Source of the DNA: Myxococcus eversor
Lineage (GTDB): Bacteria > Myxococcota > Myxococcia > Myxococcales > Myxococcaceae
Assembly: GCF_010894455.1 (NCBI RefSeq)
Contig: NZ_JAAIXY010000022.1
Location: forward strand, 1-64,000
Length of the DNA stretch: 64,000 bases
Reading direction: 5' to 3'
The position numbers and the translations under genes were made by a program. Below are positions 8,001 to 16,754 of this stretch, piece after piece; position 1 is the first letter of the stretch; every line of letters begins with the position of its first letter. A model generated the notes under the pieces. The model was not told the origin of the DNA. It saw nothing but the letters and a program-made list of their open reading frames with translations, and did no database searches.

Positions 8001-10532
8001 TCACGCGGCGGACCGCCGCTCCAGCACCTGTCGGCTGTATCGTCCGAAGTCCTCGTCGATGCCTCGCAGTTGAACGTCGAGCCGCTGCGCGCTCTCGCCC
8101 ACGTCGCCTGGAATGGCGGCGAGCAGCGACAGCACGCCCTTGAGGCGCACCAGCTCCCCTTCCTTCAAGGCCAGCAACGGGAAGCGACTGCGCACCAGGC
8201 GGTCCACCGTGCGCTCCACGTCGGGCCGCTCCGTCAAGGACTCGGGCGTCGGCAGCGAGGTGAGGAGCTGCGTGAGCCAGCTTCGCAGGTACTTCACGCG
8301 CGTGTGGATGAAGGTGAGCTCCGCCTGGGCCACCGCCGCGCGGGCGCTCTCGGAGAAGAAGGCCGAGGCAGAGCCTCCCCGGGTGAACGCGAGCTGTCCA
8401 TCCAGGCCCAGCAACGCCGCCAGCTCGCCATCCGGCGCCTTGGTGGAGAACTCTCCCCGGTAGAAGACGTAGGCATCGCCGTTGAGGACGGAGGCGGCCG
8501 GAGGGGACGGGGCCGTCCCATCGCGCGTGAGGTGGCGGGCGTGCTCGCGGAGCCGACCGTCGAGGATGCCCTGACACTCCCCCATCACCACGTCGACGGG
8601 CAGGCCCTCGCGCCGGAGGTTCTCCGCCACGGCCTGCACCGCGCGCCCATACTGTTCGATGCGGTCAAACGGAGTGGAGGCCAGCACCTCGCGCGCATAC
8701 GCGAGGCCCAGGGGCAGCAGCAGTTCCTCCTTGAAGCTCCGCTGCGTCGGGTCCAAGGCGACGAGCGACTGCTCCAACTGGGACAGCCGCCGCGAGTCCG
8801 CCGCCAGCGTCTCCAGCGGCTCCTTGCGGCCCCGAGCGGACGTCCCCTGGAACGCGACGGTCGCCCGGCGCCGCAACGCACCCACCACCCGCTTTCGCGC
8901 GTCGGCCTCCGCCTTGCGCAGCCGCTCCACCACCACGGGGGCACCTTCGCCGAGGATGCCCACCAGGTCGGCGGTCCTGGAAAGCTCCTCCTCCAGGTTG
9001 TCCGCCAGCCCCACCAACCCCTCCAGCTTGAGGCCCTCCTCGAAGTCCGCGCTCTCCGCGGTCAGGGCAATCATCTCCAGCGCCCCATCCAGGAAGCGCG
9101 CGGTGGACTCGCCCAGTGGAGCCAGACCGACCTTCAGCTCGGGGATGACTCGGCACAGCTCCAGCACGTCCTGGAACGAGGTCAGCAGGGCCAGCCCTCC
9201 CCGCCCCTCGCCTTGTCCCGCCAGGCCTCGCGCGAGCCGCTGGTCCATCGCCGCCACCAGCGCCCGGGCGGACACCAGCAGCGGGGCGCGGTTCTGAGGA
9301 TGGCGAGGGCCGGGCACCAGCTTCGTCAGCAGGCCGCGCGCCGAGGTGGACGCGATGGACGGCTGCCAGTTGCGTGACAGCGCCTCCACCGCCGACGCCT
9401 CGTCGGACGAGCCCAGCGACTGGGCCTCGCGTTCCTGTCCCCCGCCCAAGTCCTGCCGCACCTTCGCGATGACCTCGTCGAACGTGCGCTGCTCCAGCCG
9501 GACGATTTCGAGCTGAGCACGCTCTCGGGGATCCACCACCGACTTGAGCAGCGCCTCCGTCTCCGCCGACGGGGGACCGCCGAGCAGGAAGAACCAGCGC
9601 AGCGCGTCCAGGTCCTCCACGGTGGCCTCCAGCGGTCGCTCCGGCCGCCGGTAGATCTGATCTCTCACCACCGCGGCCTTCAGTGCCCACAGCGCCTTCA
9701 CGGCGGAGCGCTGGGAGAAGTACTTCGTGGGCACGTAGTCGGGCAGCTTGGAGACCTGCGCCGTCAGGGCCCGCTCCAGGGCCTCCGCCAACAGCTCCAC
9801 GCCCTCCAGCACTTCACTGGGGACCTTCACCCTCGACACGGCGTCCTGCAACAGGTCCACCTGCTGCAACGAGAGCGGGGCCCGCAGGTCCGCCCGAGCG
9901 CCCTGCGCGAAGCGCTGCAGCATGGCCGCGCGGCTCTCCTTCCGGGCGAAGGACTTGGGCACGAAGCTGATGAAGCTCAGCCGGTCGGCGAAGGCGAGCA
10001 ACAGCTCGGGTGAGCGCGCCAGCACCTCGGAGAGATACCGGTTGCTCGTCATGATGACGCACTCGGTGCGCCCCGCCGTCACCCGCCGGCCGTGCTTCAG
10101 CTCACGCTCGAACAGCACGTTGAGGATGGAGCGCAGCAGCATGTCCCGGCCGTCGAAGATCTCATCCAGGAACGCGTGCTGCGAGCCCAGCATGCCCTCG
10201 TCGGTGAGGTATTCGGTGCGCCCCGTCTCCGTCAGGACCTTGAAGTCCACGGGGCCCAGCAGGTCCGTCTGCACGGTGGACTCGGCGAGTTGCTTGGAGA
10301 ACAGCGAGGGCTGGCCGGTGTGCTCGTCGATGATGCGCCCCAGCACCGCGCTGGCGATGGCGCTCTTCGCCGTCCCGGGGGGCCCAATCACCAGCACATG
10401 CTCCCGACTCAGGAGGGCCAGCTCGAGCTGCGTGAAGAGCGTCTCTCGCTCCAGGTAGACGTCCCGCAGCTCACTGAAGAAGTGGCGAAAGGCGCGAGCG
10501 GCCTGGAGATAGGGCGGCGGATGGGCTTGCAC
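8001..10532 (-). CDS. MoxR-family AAA+ ATPase, RavA-like
   Basis: The N-terminal 330 residues form a MoxR AAA+ module: Walker A GPPGTAKS (50-57), Walker B FLDEI (121-125), sensor 1 MTSNR, and an arginine-rich lid. More than 500 residues follow that are helical, rich in Leu, Glu and Arg, and contain a small hydrophilic beta segment near 680-720. This resembles the extended C-terminal region of RavA but is far larger (843 residues against about 500). It is the first gene of the unit that continues with the VWA gene. No promoter stands out upstream. I infer a mechanical unfoldase or remodelling role with the VWA protein. Confidence 0.82.
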   Translation of the reverse strand: MQAHPPPYLQAARAFRHFFSELRDVYLERETLFTQLELALLSREHVLVIGPPGTAKSAIASAVLGRIIDEHTGQPSLFSKQLAESTVQTDLLGPVDFKVLTETGRTEYLTDEGMLGSQHAFLDEIFDGRDMLLRSILNVLFERELKHGRRVTAGRTECVIMTSNRYLSEVLARSPELLLAFADRLSFISFVPKSFARKESRAAMLQRFAQGARADLRAPLSLQQVDLLQDAVSRVKVPSEVLEGVELLAEALERALTAQVSKLPDYVPTKYFSQRSAVKALWALKAAVVRDQIYRRPERPLEATVEDLDALRWFFLLGGPPSAETEALLKSVVDPRERAQLEIVRLEQRTFDEVIAKVRQDLGGGQEREAQSLGSSDEASAVEALSRNWQPSIASTSARGLLTKLVPGPRHPQNRAPLLVSARALVAAMDQRLARGLAGQGEGRGGLALLTSFQDVLELCRVIPELKVGLAPLGESTARFLDGALEMIALTAESADFEEGLKLEGLVGLADNLEEELSRTADLVGILGEGAPVVVERLRKAEADARKRVVGALRRRATVAFQGTSARGRKEPLETLAADSRRLSQLEQSLVALDPTQRSFKEELLLPLGLAYAREVLASTPFDRIEQYGRAVQAVAENLRREGLPVDVVMGECQGILDGRLREHARHLTRDGTAPSPPAASVLNGDAYVFYRGEFSTKAPDGELAALLGLDGQLAFTRGGSASAFFSESARAAVAQAELTFIHTRVKYLRSWLTQLLTSLPTPESLTERPDVERTVDRLVRSRFPLLALKEGELVRLKGVLSLLAAIPGDVGESAQRLDVQLRGIDEDFGRYSRQVLERRSAA

Positions 10533-10559
10533 GAACCCATGCTACCCGCCGCCCTCTGT

Positions 10560-10964
10560 CTATTTGAAGTGGACCGCGCAACCCGCGTCCGAACAGGTCC
10601 GGCCGGCGATTTTGAACCGGTAGCGGGCGAAGGCCCGGTAGAGCACGTCCGAGAGCTGACGGAGCCCGGGGACGTAATAGACGTACAGCAGCCGACCCAA
10701 GGGGTGCCTGCCCAGCGCCCTGATGATGGCCTCCGCCCCTTCCAGCACCCGCCCATCCGCCTGGACGAGCTGCATGGCATTCTCGCACCGCTCCGCGCTG
10801 ATGCCCGGGAAGGCCTCCAACACGCCCTCGTCCCTGAACGAGCGAAGCTGCGTCCCCCGGCCCCCCAGCATCCTCTGGAACTCGCGGGCCGCGCCGCTGC
10901 AGATGCGGCAATGCCCGTCGTAGAGGATCACATCGTTTCCCGGCGGCGTCGTCCTCAGCACCAT
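10560..10964 (-). CDS. DCC-family thiol-disulfide protein (DUF393)
   Basis: From the ATG at 10964 the protein has 134 residues. The hallmark YDGHCRIC (residues 15-22) gives the Asp-x-Cys-x-x-Cys redox motif of the DCC family. The C-terminal half (RHPLGRLLYVYYVPGLRQL, then a paired Cys segment CSDAGC) is typical of DUF393. GGAGG lies 8 nt before this ATG, which decides the start; an upstream in-frame ATG at 11048 would overlap the preceding gene. It is presumed to be a small thioredoxin-fold oxidoreductase. It runs in the same direction as the gene at 10993, with a gap of about 30 bp. Confidence 0.8.
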   Translation of the reverse strand: MVLRTTPPGNDVILYDGHCRICSGAAREFQRMLGGRGTQLRSFRDEGVLEAFPGISAERCENAMQLVQADGRVLEGAEAIIRALGRHPLGRLLYVYYVPGLRQLSDVLYRAFARYRFKIAGRTCSDAGCAVHFK

Positions 10965-10992
10965 CCGCGTCACCTCCACCCTGGGTTCTATG

Positions 10993-11862
10993 TCAGCGGG
11001 ATACGAGCGTGTCATGCAGATGCGCATGCACACCGCGCCAGATGTCATGCTGCCGTTCGATGGGGTCCATCAGCTTGAGACCCACCGTCGTCGCGGGTGA
11101 GCTGCCCTGGAAGGCCGAGTACTGGCGCAGTCGCGTTCCACCCGCCCCATCCTCCTCGAATACGAAGCGGTTCGTCCCCCGCAGCGGGTGCCCGTCCAGG
11201 GTGGTGATGTGCACGGTGAGCGTCTTGGCCTCCAACTGGAACGCCACGGGGGCCCAGACCGGAGGAGGCCCCTTCTCCTCCAGGAACACCTTCGCCCCAT
11301 CCGCCAGCGTCCCGGTGGGCGGCTGGAGGCGGATGCCCGCGGACTCGAACACGGGCCCGGGGTTGCGCACGAAGTAGGCCCAGGCCGCCTCCGGTGGAAC
11401 ACCGGGAAGCGCGCTGGTGTAGTCCGTCAGGGACGTGGACGCCCCCTGGATGGGAGGGCTGGGCTCCAGGAGCCGCAGGTGCCCCCGTGCATAGGCCTCC
11501 ACCACGCTTCCGCCCCTCAACGCCAGGCTCGCGGTGGCCGCCTCGGACTGCGCCAGCGTGAAGGCGCCCTGCTTCATCTGCTCCCGAACGCTCCCCATGG
11601 GCCGAGGAGGAAACGAGCCGCCCACCGCGAAGTCGAAGTCGTTCGACCCGCCCGTCCTGGGCCCACAGCGAGGCCCCGGCACCAGGAAGCCTCCCGAGCC
11701 TCCGGGCACCTGGCCCTGGAACACCTCCAGCGTGCTGGCCGAAGTGCCCTTCATCGGAGGCGGAGTGCCACGGGCGGGAACGGAATCGAGGGAAGCCGCC
11801 CCGACCTCGCCTTCGACAGGCAGGGATGTGGCGGAGGACAGCGGGGACGCGACGCGAGTCAT
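10993..11862 (-). CDS. Uncharacterised protein, possibly SRPBCC/DUF1990-like
   Basis: The 289-residue protein has a low-complexity N-terminus (about 90 residues rich in Gly, Pro and Ser) and no signal peptide. The C-terminal 150 residues alternate strands and include GHPLRGTNRFVFEEDG and LRQYSAFQGSS, a pattern seen in small ligand-binding SRPBCC or DUF1990-type folds. I cannot assign it firmly. The gene is transcribed with the DCC-family gene downstream. Codon use matches the surrounding genes. Confidence 0.55.
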   Translation of the reverse strand: MTRVASPLSSATSLPVEGEVGAASLDSVPARGTPPPMKGTSASTLEVFQGQVPGGSGGFLVPGPRCGPRTGGSNDFDFAVGGSFPPRPMGSVREQMKQGAFTLAQSEAATASLALRGGSVVEAYARGHLRLLEPSPPIQGASTSLTDYTSALPGVPPEAAWAYFVRNPGPVFESAGIRLQPPTGTLADGAKVFLEEKGPPPVWAPVAFQLEAKTLTVHITTLDGHPLRGTNRFVFEEDGAGGTRLRQYSAFQGSSPATTVGLKLMDPIERQHDIWRGVHAHLHDTLVSR

Positions 11863-12047
11863 GCGGGCACCTCACACGAAGACGTGGAGCCCCCGCCCCG
11901 TTGCATCCCCATCACCAACACGCGTCCCAGTCCCCTCAACCCCTTGCCGCCCACCCCTCGTCCCGCCTCGCATACGGCCATCCAGCGTTTCGGAACATCC
12001 CGAGGCCCCCAACTCCAAGCCTGGAGCCTCGGGCCCGGAAACGCAGA

Positions 12048-12085
12048 AGGGCCGGCGCCCCGCGTGTGGCGGGAGCACCGGCCCT
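12048..12085 (-). terminator. Terminator downstream of dnaK
   Basis: AGGGCCGG (12048-12055) pairs with CCGGCCCT (12078-12085) around a GC-rich loop that can pair further. It lies 36 bp past the dnaK stop codon. Confidence 0.55.
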
Positions 12086-12121
12086 CTGCTTCACCACCCG
12101 GGCCTCACGGGGCCCTGGGGG

Positions 12122-14026
12122 CTACGACTGGCGGAACTCGGCGTCCACCACGTCGTCCTTCTTCGCGCCCGGCTGAGCCCCGGGAGCAGCGCCGCCGCCC
12201 GGAGGAGGCTCGCCACCCGGCGCACCACCCGTGGCCTTGTACATCTCCTCCGCGGCCTTGTAGCTGGCGGCCTGGAGCTTCTCGAGCGCGGACTTGATGG
12301 CGTCCTTGTCCTGACCCTCGCGGACCTTGTTCAGCTCCGCCACGCTGTCCTCGAGCGCCTTCGCCACGTCAGGAGTGAGCTTCTCCTTGTTCTCCTTGAC
12401 GAGCTTCTCCGCGGCGTAGGACTGGGCCTCCGCCTGGTTCTTCAGCTCCACCAGCTCGCGGCGCTCCTTGTCGGCCGCCTCGTTCGAGCGAGCGTCGGCG
12501 ACCATCTTCTCCACCTCGTCCTTCGCCAGACCGGACGAGTGGGTGATGGTGACCTTCTGCTCCTTGCCCGTCGCCTTGTCCTTGGCGTTGACGTTGAGGA
12601 TGCCGTTGGCGTCCAGGTCGAACGTCACCTCGATCTGCGGCACGCCACGCGGCGCGGGCGGCAGGCCCGTCAGGTGGAAGCGGCCCAGGCTCCGGTTGTC
12701 GTTCGCCATCTCGCGCTCACCCTGGAGCACGTGGATCTCCACCTGCGACTGGCCATCCGCCGCCGTGGAGAACGTCTCCGACTTGCGCGTGGGGATGGTG
12801 GTGTTGCGCTCGATGAGCTTGGTCATCACCCCACCCAGCGTCTCCACGCCCAGGCTCAGCGGCGTCACGTCCAGCAGGAGGATGTCCTTCACCTCGCCGG
12901 AGAGAACACCGGCCTGCACCGCCGCGCCGACGGCGACGACCTCGTCCGGGTTCACGGAGCGGTTCGGCTCCCTGCCGAACAGCCGCTTCACCGCTTCCTG
13001 CACCTTCGGGATGCGCGTGGTACCGCCCACGAGCACGACCTCGTTGAGGTCCTTGAGGTCCACGCCCGAGTCCTTCAGGCACTTGCGGCACGGCTCCAGC
13101 GAACGCTCGATGAGGTCATCGATCATCGCCTCGAACTTGGCGCGCGTGAGCTTCAGGTTGAGGTGCTTCGGACCGGACGCGTCCGCCGTGAGGAACGGCA
13201 GGTTGATGTCCGTCTCCGTCGCGCTCGACAGCTCGATCTTCGCCTTCTCCGCCGCCTCCTTCAGGCGCTGGAGGACCATCTTGTCCTTCTGGACGTCCAA
13301 CCCCGTGTCCTTCTTGAACTCGGAGATGAGCCAATCCATGATCCGCTGGTCGATGTTGTCACCGCCCAGGTGCGTGTCGCCGTTGGTCGCGAGCACGTCG
13401 ACCACGCTCTCGCCCACCTCCAGGATGGAGATGTCGAACGTGCCGCCGCCGAAGTCGTAGACGGCGATCTTCTCGTCCTTCTTCTTGTCCAGGCCGTACG
13501 CGAGCGCCGCCGCGGTCGGCTCGTTCACGATGCGCCGCACCGTGAGGCCCGCGATTTCACCCGCGTCCTTCGTGGCCTGGCGCTGGGCGTCGTTGAAGTA
13601 CGCCGGGACGGTGATGACCGCCTCCGTCACCTTCTCACCCAGGTAGTTCTCCGCCGCGCGCTTCAGCTTCAACAGCACCTGCGCGCTGATCTCCGGGGCG
13701 CTGTACTGCTTGCCGTCCAGTTCGATGCGCGCGTCGCCGTTGGGCCCCCGAGCAACCTTGTAGGGGACCAGCTTGGCCTCCTCGGTCACCTCGTCATGCC
13801 GCCGGCCCATGAAGCGCTTGCTGGAGTAGATGGTGCGCTCCGGGTTGGTGATGGCCTGGCGCTTCGCCACCTGACCAACCAGCCGCTCGCCGTCCTTCGT
13901 GAACGCGACGACCGAGGGCGTGATGCGGCTGCCTTCCTCGTTGACGATGACCTTGGGCTCGCGACCCTCCATGATCGCCACCACGCTGTTCGTGGTGCCC
14001 AGGTCGATCCCAATAATCTTGCCCAC
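12122..14026 (-). CDS. dnaK: Molecular chaperone DnaK (Hsp70)
   Basis: The 634-residue protein begins at a GTG (14026) with GKIIGIDLGTTNSVV, the phosphate-1 motif of Hsp70. GGAGG lies upstream, and an in-frame ATG at 14110 is too far out and not family-like. The nucleotide-binding domain has VPAYFNDAQRQATKDAG, DFGGGTFD and the VLVGGTTRIP adenosine motif. The linker and substrate domain follow (DVTPLSLGVE), then the helical lid and a Gly/Pro/Ala-rich tail ending in DDVVDAEF. DnaK folds nascent and stress-damaged proteins with DnaJ and GrpE; neither partner is in this window. Length and motifs are normal. Myxobacteria have several DnaK paralogues; this one has the full bacterial features. Confidence 0.96.
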   Translation of the reverse strand: MGKIIGIDLGTTNSVVAIMEGREPKVIVNEEGSRITPSVVAFTKDGERLVGQVAKRQAITNPERTIYSSKRFMGRRHDEVTEEAKLVPYKVARGPNGDARIELDGKQYSAPEISAQVLLKLKRAAENYLGEKVTEAVITVPAYFNDAQRQATKDAGEIAGLTVRRIVNEPTAAALAYGLDKKKDEKIAVYDFGGGTFDISILEVGESVVDVLATNGDTHLGGDNIDQRIMDWLISEFKKDTGLDVQKDKMVLQRLKEAAEKAKIELSSATETDINLPFLTADASGPKHLNLKLTRAKFEAMIDDLIERSLEPCRKCLKDSGVDLKDLNEVVLVGGTTRIPKVQEAVKRLFGREPNRSVNPDEVVAVGAAVQAGVLSGEVKDILLLDVTPLSLGVETLGGVMTKLIERNTTIPTRKSETFSTAADGQSQVEIHVLQGEREMANDNRSLGRFHLTGLPPAPRGVPQIEVTFDLDANGILNVNAKDKATGKEQKVTITHSSGLAKDEVEKMVADARSNEAADKERRELVELKNQAEAQSYAAEKLVKENKEKLTPDVAKALEDSVAELNKVREGQDKDAIKSALEKLQAASYKAAEEMYKATGGAPGGEPPPGGGAAPGAQPGAKKDDVVDAEFRQS

Positions 14027-14082
14027 GGTTCGTATCCTCCGGAAATAACTGCGTTTTCTGCGAAAGCTCCTGATGTATGCCC

Positions 14083-14110
14083 AACGTAACCACCCACCCC
14101 CCTGTGTCAA
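14083..14110 (-). promoter_or_regulatory. Predicted dnaK promoter
   Basis: Minus strand: TTGACA (14110-14105), 16-nt spacer, TACGTT (14088-14083). Predicted start near 14076, leaving a leader of about 50 nt before the GTG. It does not match the sigma-32 consensus. Confidence 0.45.
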
Positions 14111-14140
14111 ACCGGAGGCGACGTCGGGCCCTCTGACACA
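14103..14140. repeat. TGTGTCA inverted repeat over the dnaK -35 box
   Basis: TGTGTCA (14103-14109) and TGACACA (14134-14140) are exact inverse copies with a 24-nt gap. The left copy overlaps the -35 box, so a repressor or activator could bind here. Confidence 0.35.
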
Positions 14141-14423
14141 AGGTGATGCTCCCGGGTGCGTAGCGCAGTGCGCACGAGGCTGGTTGCCGCGTCACGCCAT
14201 CGCCACCTTCACGACACGGGTGCGTAACGCGCTCTACACCCCCGCCACCCCCAGGTAGCAACCGGGCGACCTTCCGCACTGCAACCAACGCTGCAACCCC
14301 TTGGAATGACATGCCTGCCCGCCTGCTGACGCCCCGCGTCACCCGTTGGCAATGAAAGTGCACATTGCGGCAGCGCGTCGATGTCGGGTTCCCCCACCCG
14401 CACCTACCCTGGAGCCTGTCCCC

Positions 14424-15518
14424 ATGCTGGTTCAGCCCCTGCGCTCTCCGGACCTCCGCCGCTCCCCGTCGGCGGACGCGTCCGTCGAACCCAAGGTCGC
14501 GGTGCTCCTCAACGCCAACGCCCGGAAGGTGGATGCCCGGGTGGTGAAGTCCCTGTCGCACGTGGTGCCGGAGCAGGACCTGTTCCTCTCCCGCTCGCAG
14601 TTGGACGGCCGGCGCATCGCCCAGACGGTGCTGGAGCGCGGCTATCCCATGGTCTTCACGGGCGGCGGCGACGGAACCTTCATGGGCTTCGTCAACGAGA
14701 TCCTCCAGCAGGTCGGCGCCCGAGGCCGCTTCGCCGGTCAGCAGGCGCCCCGCTTCGGCATCCTCAAGCTGGGCACGGGCAATGGCATCGCCGCCCACGT
14801 CAACGCCTCCGGCACCCGGGGCGACGGCATCCTCAACGACGTGCTGCGCGCCCGCACCGGTGAAGTCCCGGGCTTCCGCCCCATGGACCTGCTGATGGTG
14901 GACGGCCAGCGCGCGCCCTTCGCGGGGCTGGGCGTGGATGGCAAGGTGCTCAACGACTACATCTGGGTGAAGGAGAACCTGGGCAAGGGGCTCTTCAAGA
15001 GCATGCTGTCCGGCAGCGGCGGGTACTTCTCCGCGGTGGCCTGCAAGACGGTGCCGCACTACCTGACGCACTCGACGTGGGTGGAGTGCGAGGTCGTCAA
15101 CGGCCAGGCGGGCGAGGCGTACCGGCTGGGTCCCGACGGCCAGCCCACGGGTGAGCCGGTGGCCCCTGGCGAGCTGATCTTCCGGGGCAAGACGATGATG
15201 GCCGCCGCGGGCACCATGCCCTTTTACGGCTATGGCTTCCGGATGTTCCCCTTCGCGTGTGGCCGGCGCGGCTTCATGCAGCTGCGGCTGGGCCAGGTGA
15301 CGCCCACGCAGGTGCTCGCGAACCTGCCCAAGCTGTGGAACGGCCGCTGGTTCCCCGAGGGCCTGCACGACTTCCACGTCCGCGAGGCCACCATCCGCTT
15401 CGCGCGCCCCATGCCCTTCCAGGTGGGCGGCGACGCGGCCGGATATCGGGACCAGGTGTCGCTGTCGGTGGCGCCCGAGTCCATCGAGCTCGTCGACTTC
15501 AACGGCGCGCTGAACTAG
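14424..15518 (+). CDS. Diacylglycerol/sphingosine-kinase-like lipid kinase
   Basis: The 364-residue protein has the DAG-kinase catalytic signature GGGDGTF (residues 80-86), an ATP-site segment LKLGTGNGIA, and a later beta-rich domain typical of the YegS/DgkB fold. The front motif, normally NPxSG, reads LNANARK. The family phosphorylates diacylglycerol or related lipids with ATP at the inner membrane. I chose the ATG at 14424, preceded by GGAG at a spacing of about 9, rather than upstream in-frame starts. It is divergent from dnaK and convergent with the methyltransferase gene. Confidence 0.82.
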   Translation: MLVQPLRSPDLRRSPSADASVEPKVAVLLNANARKVDARVVKSLSHVVPEQDLFLSRSQLDGRRIAQTVLERGYPMVFTGGGDGTFMGFVNEILQQVGARGRFAGQQAPRFGILKLGTGNGIAAHVNASGTRGDGILNDVLRARTGEVPGFRPMDLLMVDGQRAPFAGLGVDGKVLNDYIWVKENLGKGLFKSMLSGSGGYFSAVACKTVPHYLTHSTWVECEVVNGQAGEAYRLGPDGQPTGEPVAPGELIFRGKTMMAAAGTMPFYGYGFRMFPFACGRRGFMQLRLGQVTPTQVLANLPKLWNGRWFPEGLHDFHVREATIRFARPMPFQVGGDAAGYRDQVSLSVAPESIELVDFNGALN

Positions 15519-15567
15519 CCCGCGCCGCGGGGGGACGGTGCGATTGCCGCCCTCCCCTCACTTCCGC

Positions 15568-16329
15568 TCAGCCCCTGTCGCGTGAGGCCGGAGGCTTCTC
15601 GCCCGGCTCCTTGCGGCGTCCCACCAGGAAGGCGTAGCTGACGCTGGCCTTGCCGTTGCTCTCGCGGTGCAGCGCCAGCTCCTCGCGCAGCGGGGATGCC
15701 TGGGGGCCGGACGTGGGCCGCAGACAAGCCTCCACCTCGCGGTAGTAGTCGTCGAGTTCCACGTCGTGCAGCGACTCCGCCGACTCCGGCTCGAAGCCAT
15801 TCAGCTCCAGCGACTGGAGCAGCTCGCGCGGCAGCAACAGGGGCGCGCCCAGACGGCGCTCCCACAGCTCCGCGGCGGCCTTGGGCAGGAAGCGCCCCAC
15901 CCTCGCGGGGAAGGTCATCCCCAGCCGCCCTCGTCGAGCCAGCAGCGGCCTCAGGGCGGCCAGCGTCCCGCGCAGGGTGTACAGCACCCGGCCCTGGACG
16001 AGGATGGCATCGAAGGCTCCATCCGGCAGGCCGAGCGAATCCAGGGACACGCCGCGCACGTCGATGCGGTCGGTCAGGCCCTGGTTGCGCACGCGTTCGC
16101 GGGCGGCGGAGACCAGGGACTCGTCCATGTCCGCGGCGACGACGGAGCAGCCCATCTCCCGGGCCAGCAGCAGCGCCGCGGCGCCATCCGCGCCACACCC
16201 GAGCACGAGCACCCGAGCGCCAGGCTCCAGTTGGGCCACCTTGGCGAACCGCCGAGTCACGTCGTCCGAGCTGAACGCGCGCCGGGCGTCCGCGGGGTGG
16301 TACAGCGGAAAGGAGTCTGCCGGGCTCAT
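15568..16329 (-). CDS. SAM-dependent methyltransferase, class I
   Basis: From the ATG at 16329 (GAGGAG 5 nt upstream) the protein has 253 residues. Motif I is VLVLGCGADG, the acidic end of strand 2 is VVAADMDE, and motif II is DAILVQGRVLYTL. The substrate is unknown. It lies about 85 bp downstream of the DUF493 gene in the PhoH-DUF493-methyltransferase run. Confidence 0.78.
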   Translation of the reverse strand: MSPADSFPLYHPADARRAFSSDDVTRRFAKVAQLEPGARVLVLGCGADGAAALLLAREMGCSVVAADMDESLVSAARERVRNQGLTDRIDVRGVSLDSLGLPDGAFDAILVQGRVLYTLRGTLAALRPLLARRGRLGMTFPARVGRFLPKAAAELWERRLGAPLLLPRELLQSLELNGFEPESAESLHDVELDDYYREVEACLRPTSGPQASPLREELALHRESNGKASVSYAFLVGRRKEPGEKPPASRDRG

Positions 16330-16415
16330 GGGCTCCTCATATACCCAACCCCGCCCGGACTTCCAGAGACGGCGCGGGCCTCCCACCCGGGGGAGGAGGC
16401 CGCGCGCGTCCGGCG

Positions 16416-16721
16416 TCACAGGTAGTAGACGATGCGGGGGTCCATTTTCAGGTGTTCATAGATGGTGCGCCGCTGCTCCTCGGACAGCAGGTACACCGAC
16501 ACGCTGAGGGACAGGTACTTGCCCTTGCTGCTGGGCTGCTCGCGGATGGAGTCCGGCGAGATTTCGGTGCCCATCATCTTCCGGAACAAGTCCCTCACGT
16601 GCTCCGGGAAGCCGGGGCCCTGCAGGCCCATCACCTTGAAGGTGTAGACCGAGGGGTACTCGATGAGGGGCTTCTTCTCTCCGTCTTCCGGAGGGGTATC
16701 TCCAGGGCCGTCGGTCGTCAT
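16416..16721 (-). CDS. DUF493 family protein (YbeD-like)
   Basis: A 101-residue protein with the DUF493 core: IEYPSVYTFKVMG near residue 20, SSKGKYLSLSVSVYL in the middle and the helix and strand ending DPRIVYYL. The family has a small ACT-like fold and an uncertain role. Here it follows the phoH gene by 33 bp, so the two are probably cotranscribed. Confidence 0.85.
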   Translation of the reverse strand: MTTDGPGDTPPEDGEKKPLIEYPSVYTFKVMGLQGPGFPEHVRDLFRKMMGTEISPDSIREQPSSKGKYLSLSVSVYLLSEEQRRTIYEHLKMDPRIVYYL

Positions 16722-16754
16722 GACACGTCTCTTCGAACAGGCACCCGCGGGTGC

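Larger units (their letters stand above)
14027..14423. other. dnaK / lipid-kinase intergenic region
   Basis: No gene is seen in these 397 bp. They hold the dnaK leader and promoter (14083-14110), an inverted repeat overlapping that promoter (14103-14140), and two small inverted repeats nearer the lipid-kinase gene: TGACGC/GCGTCA (14327-14341) and GCAATG/CATTGC (14349-14368). Confidence 0.6.

Noticed and set aside
11534..14089. 851-codon open frame antisense to dnaK
   Set aside because: Shadow of dnaK; its product is low-complexity Leu, Arg and His with no domain pattern.
14347..14368. Sigma-54-type promoter before the lipid kinase
   Set aside because: GG and GC elements are separated by 17 bases, not about 10.
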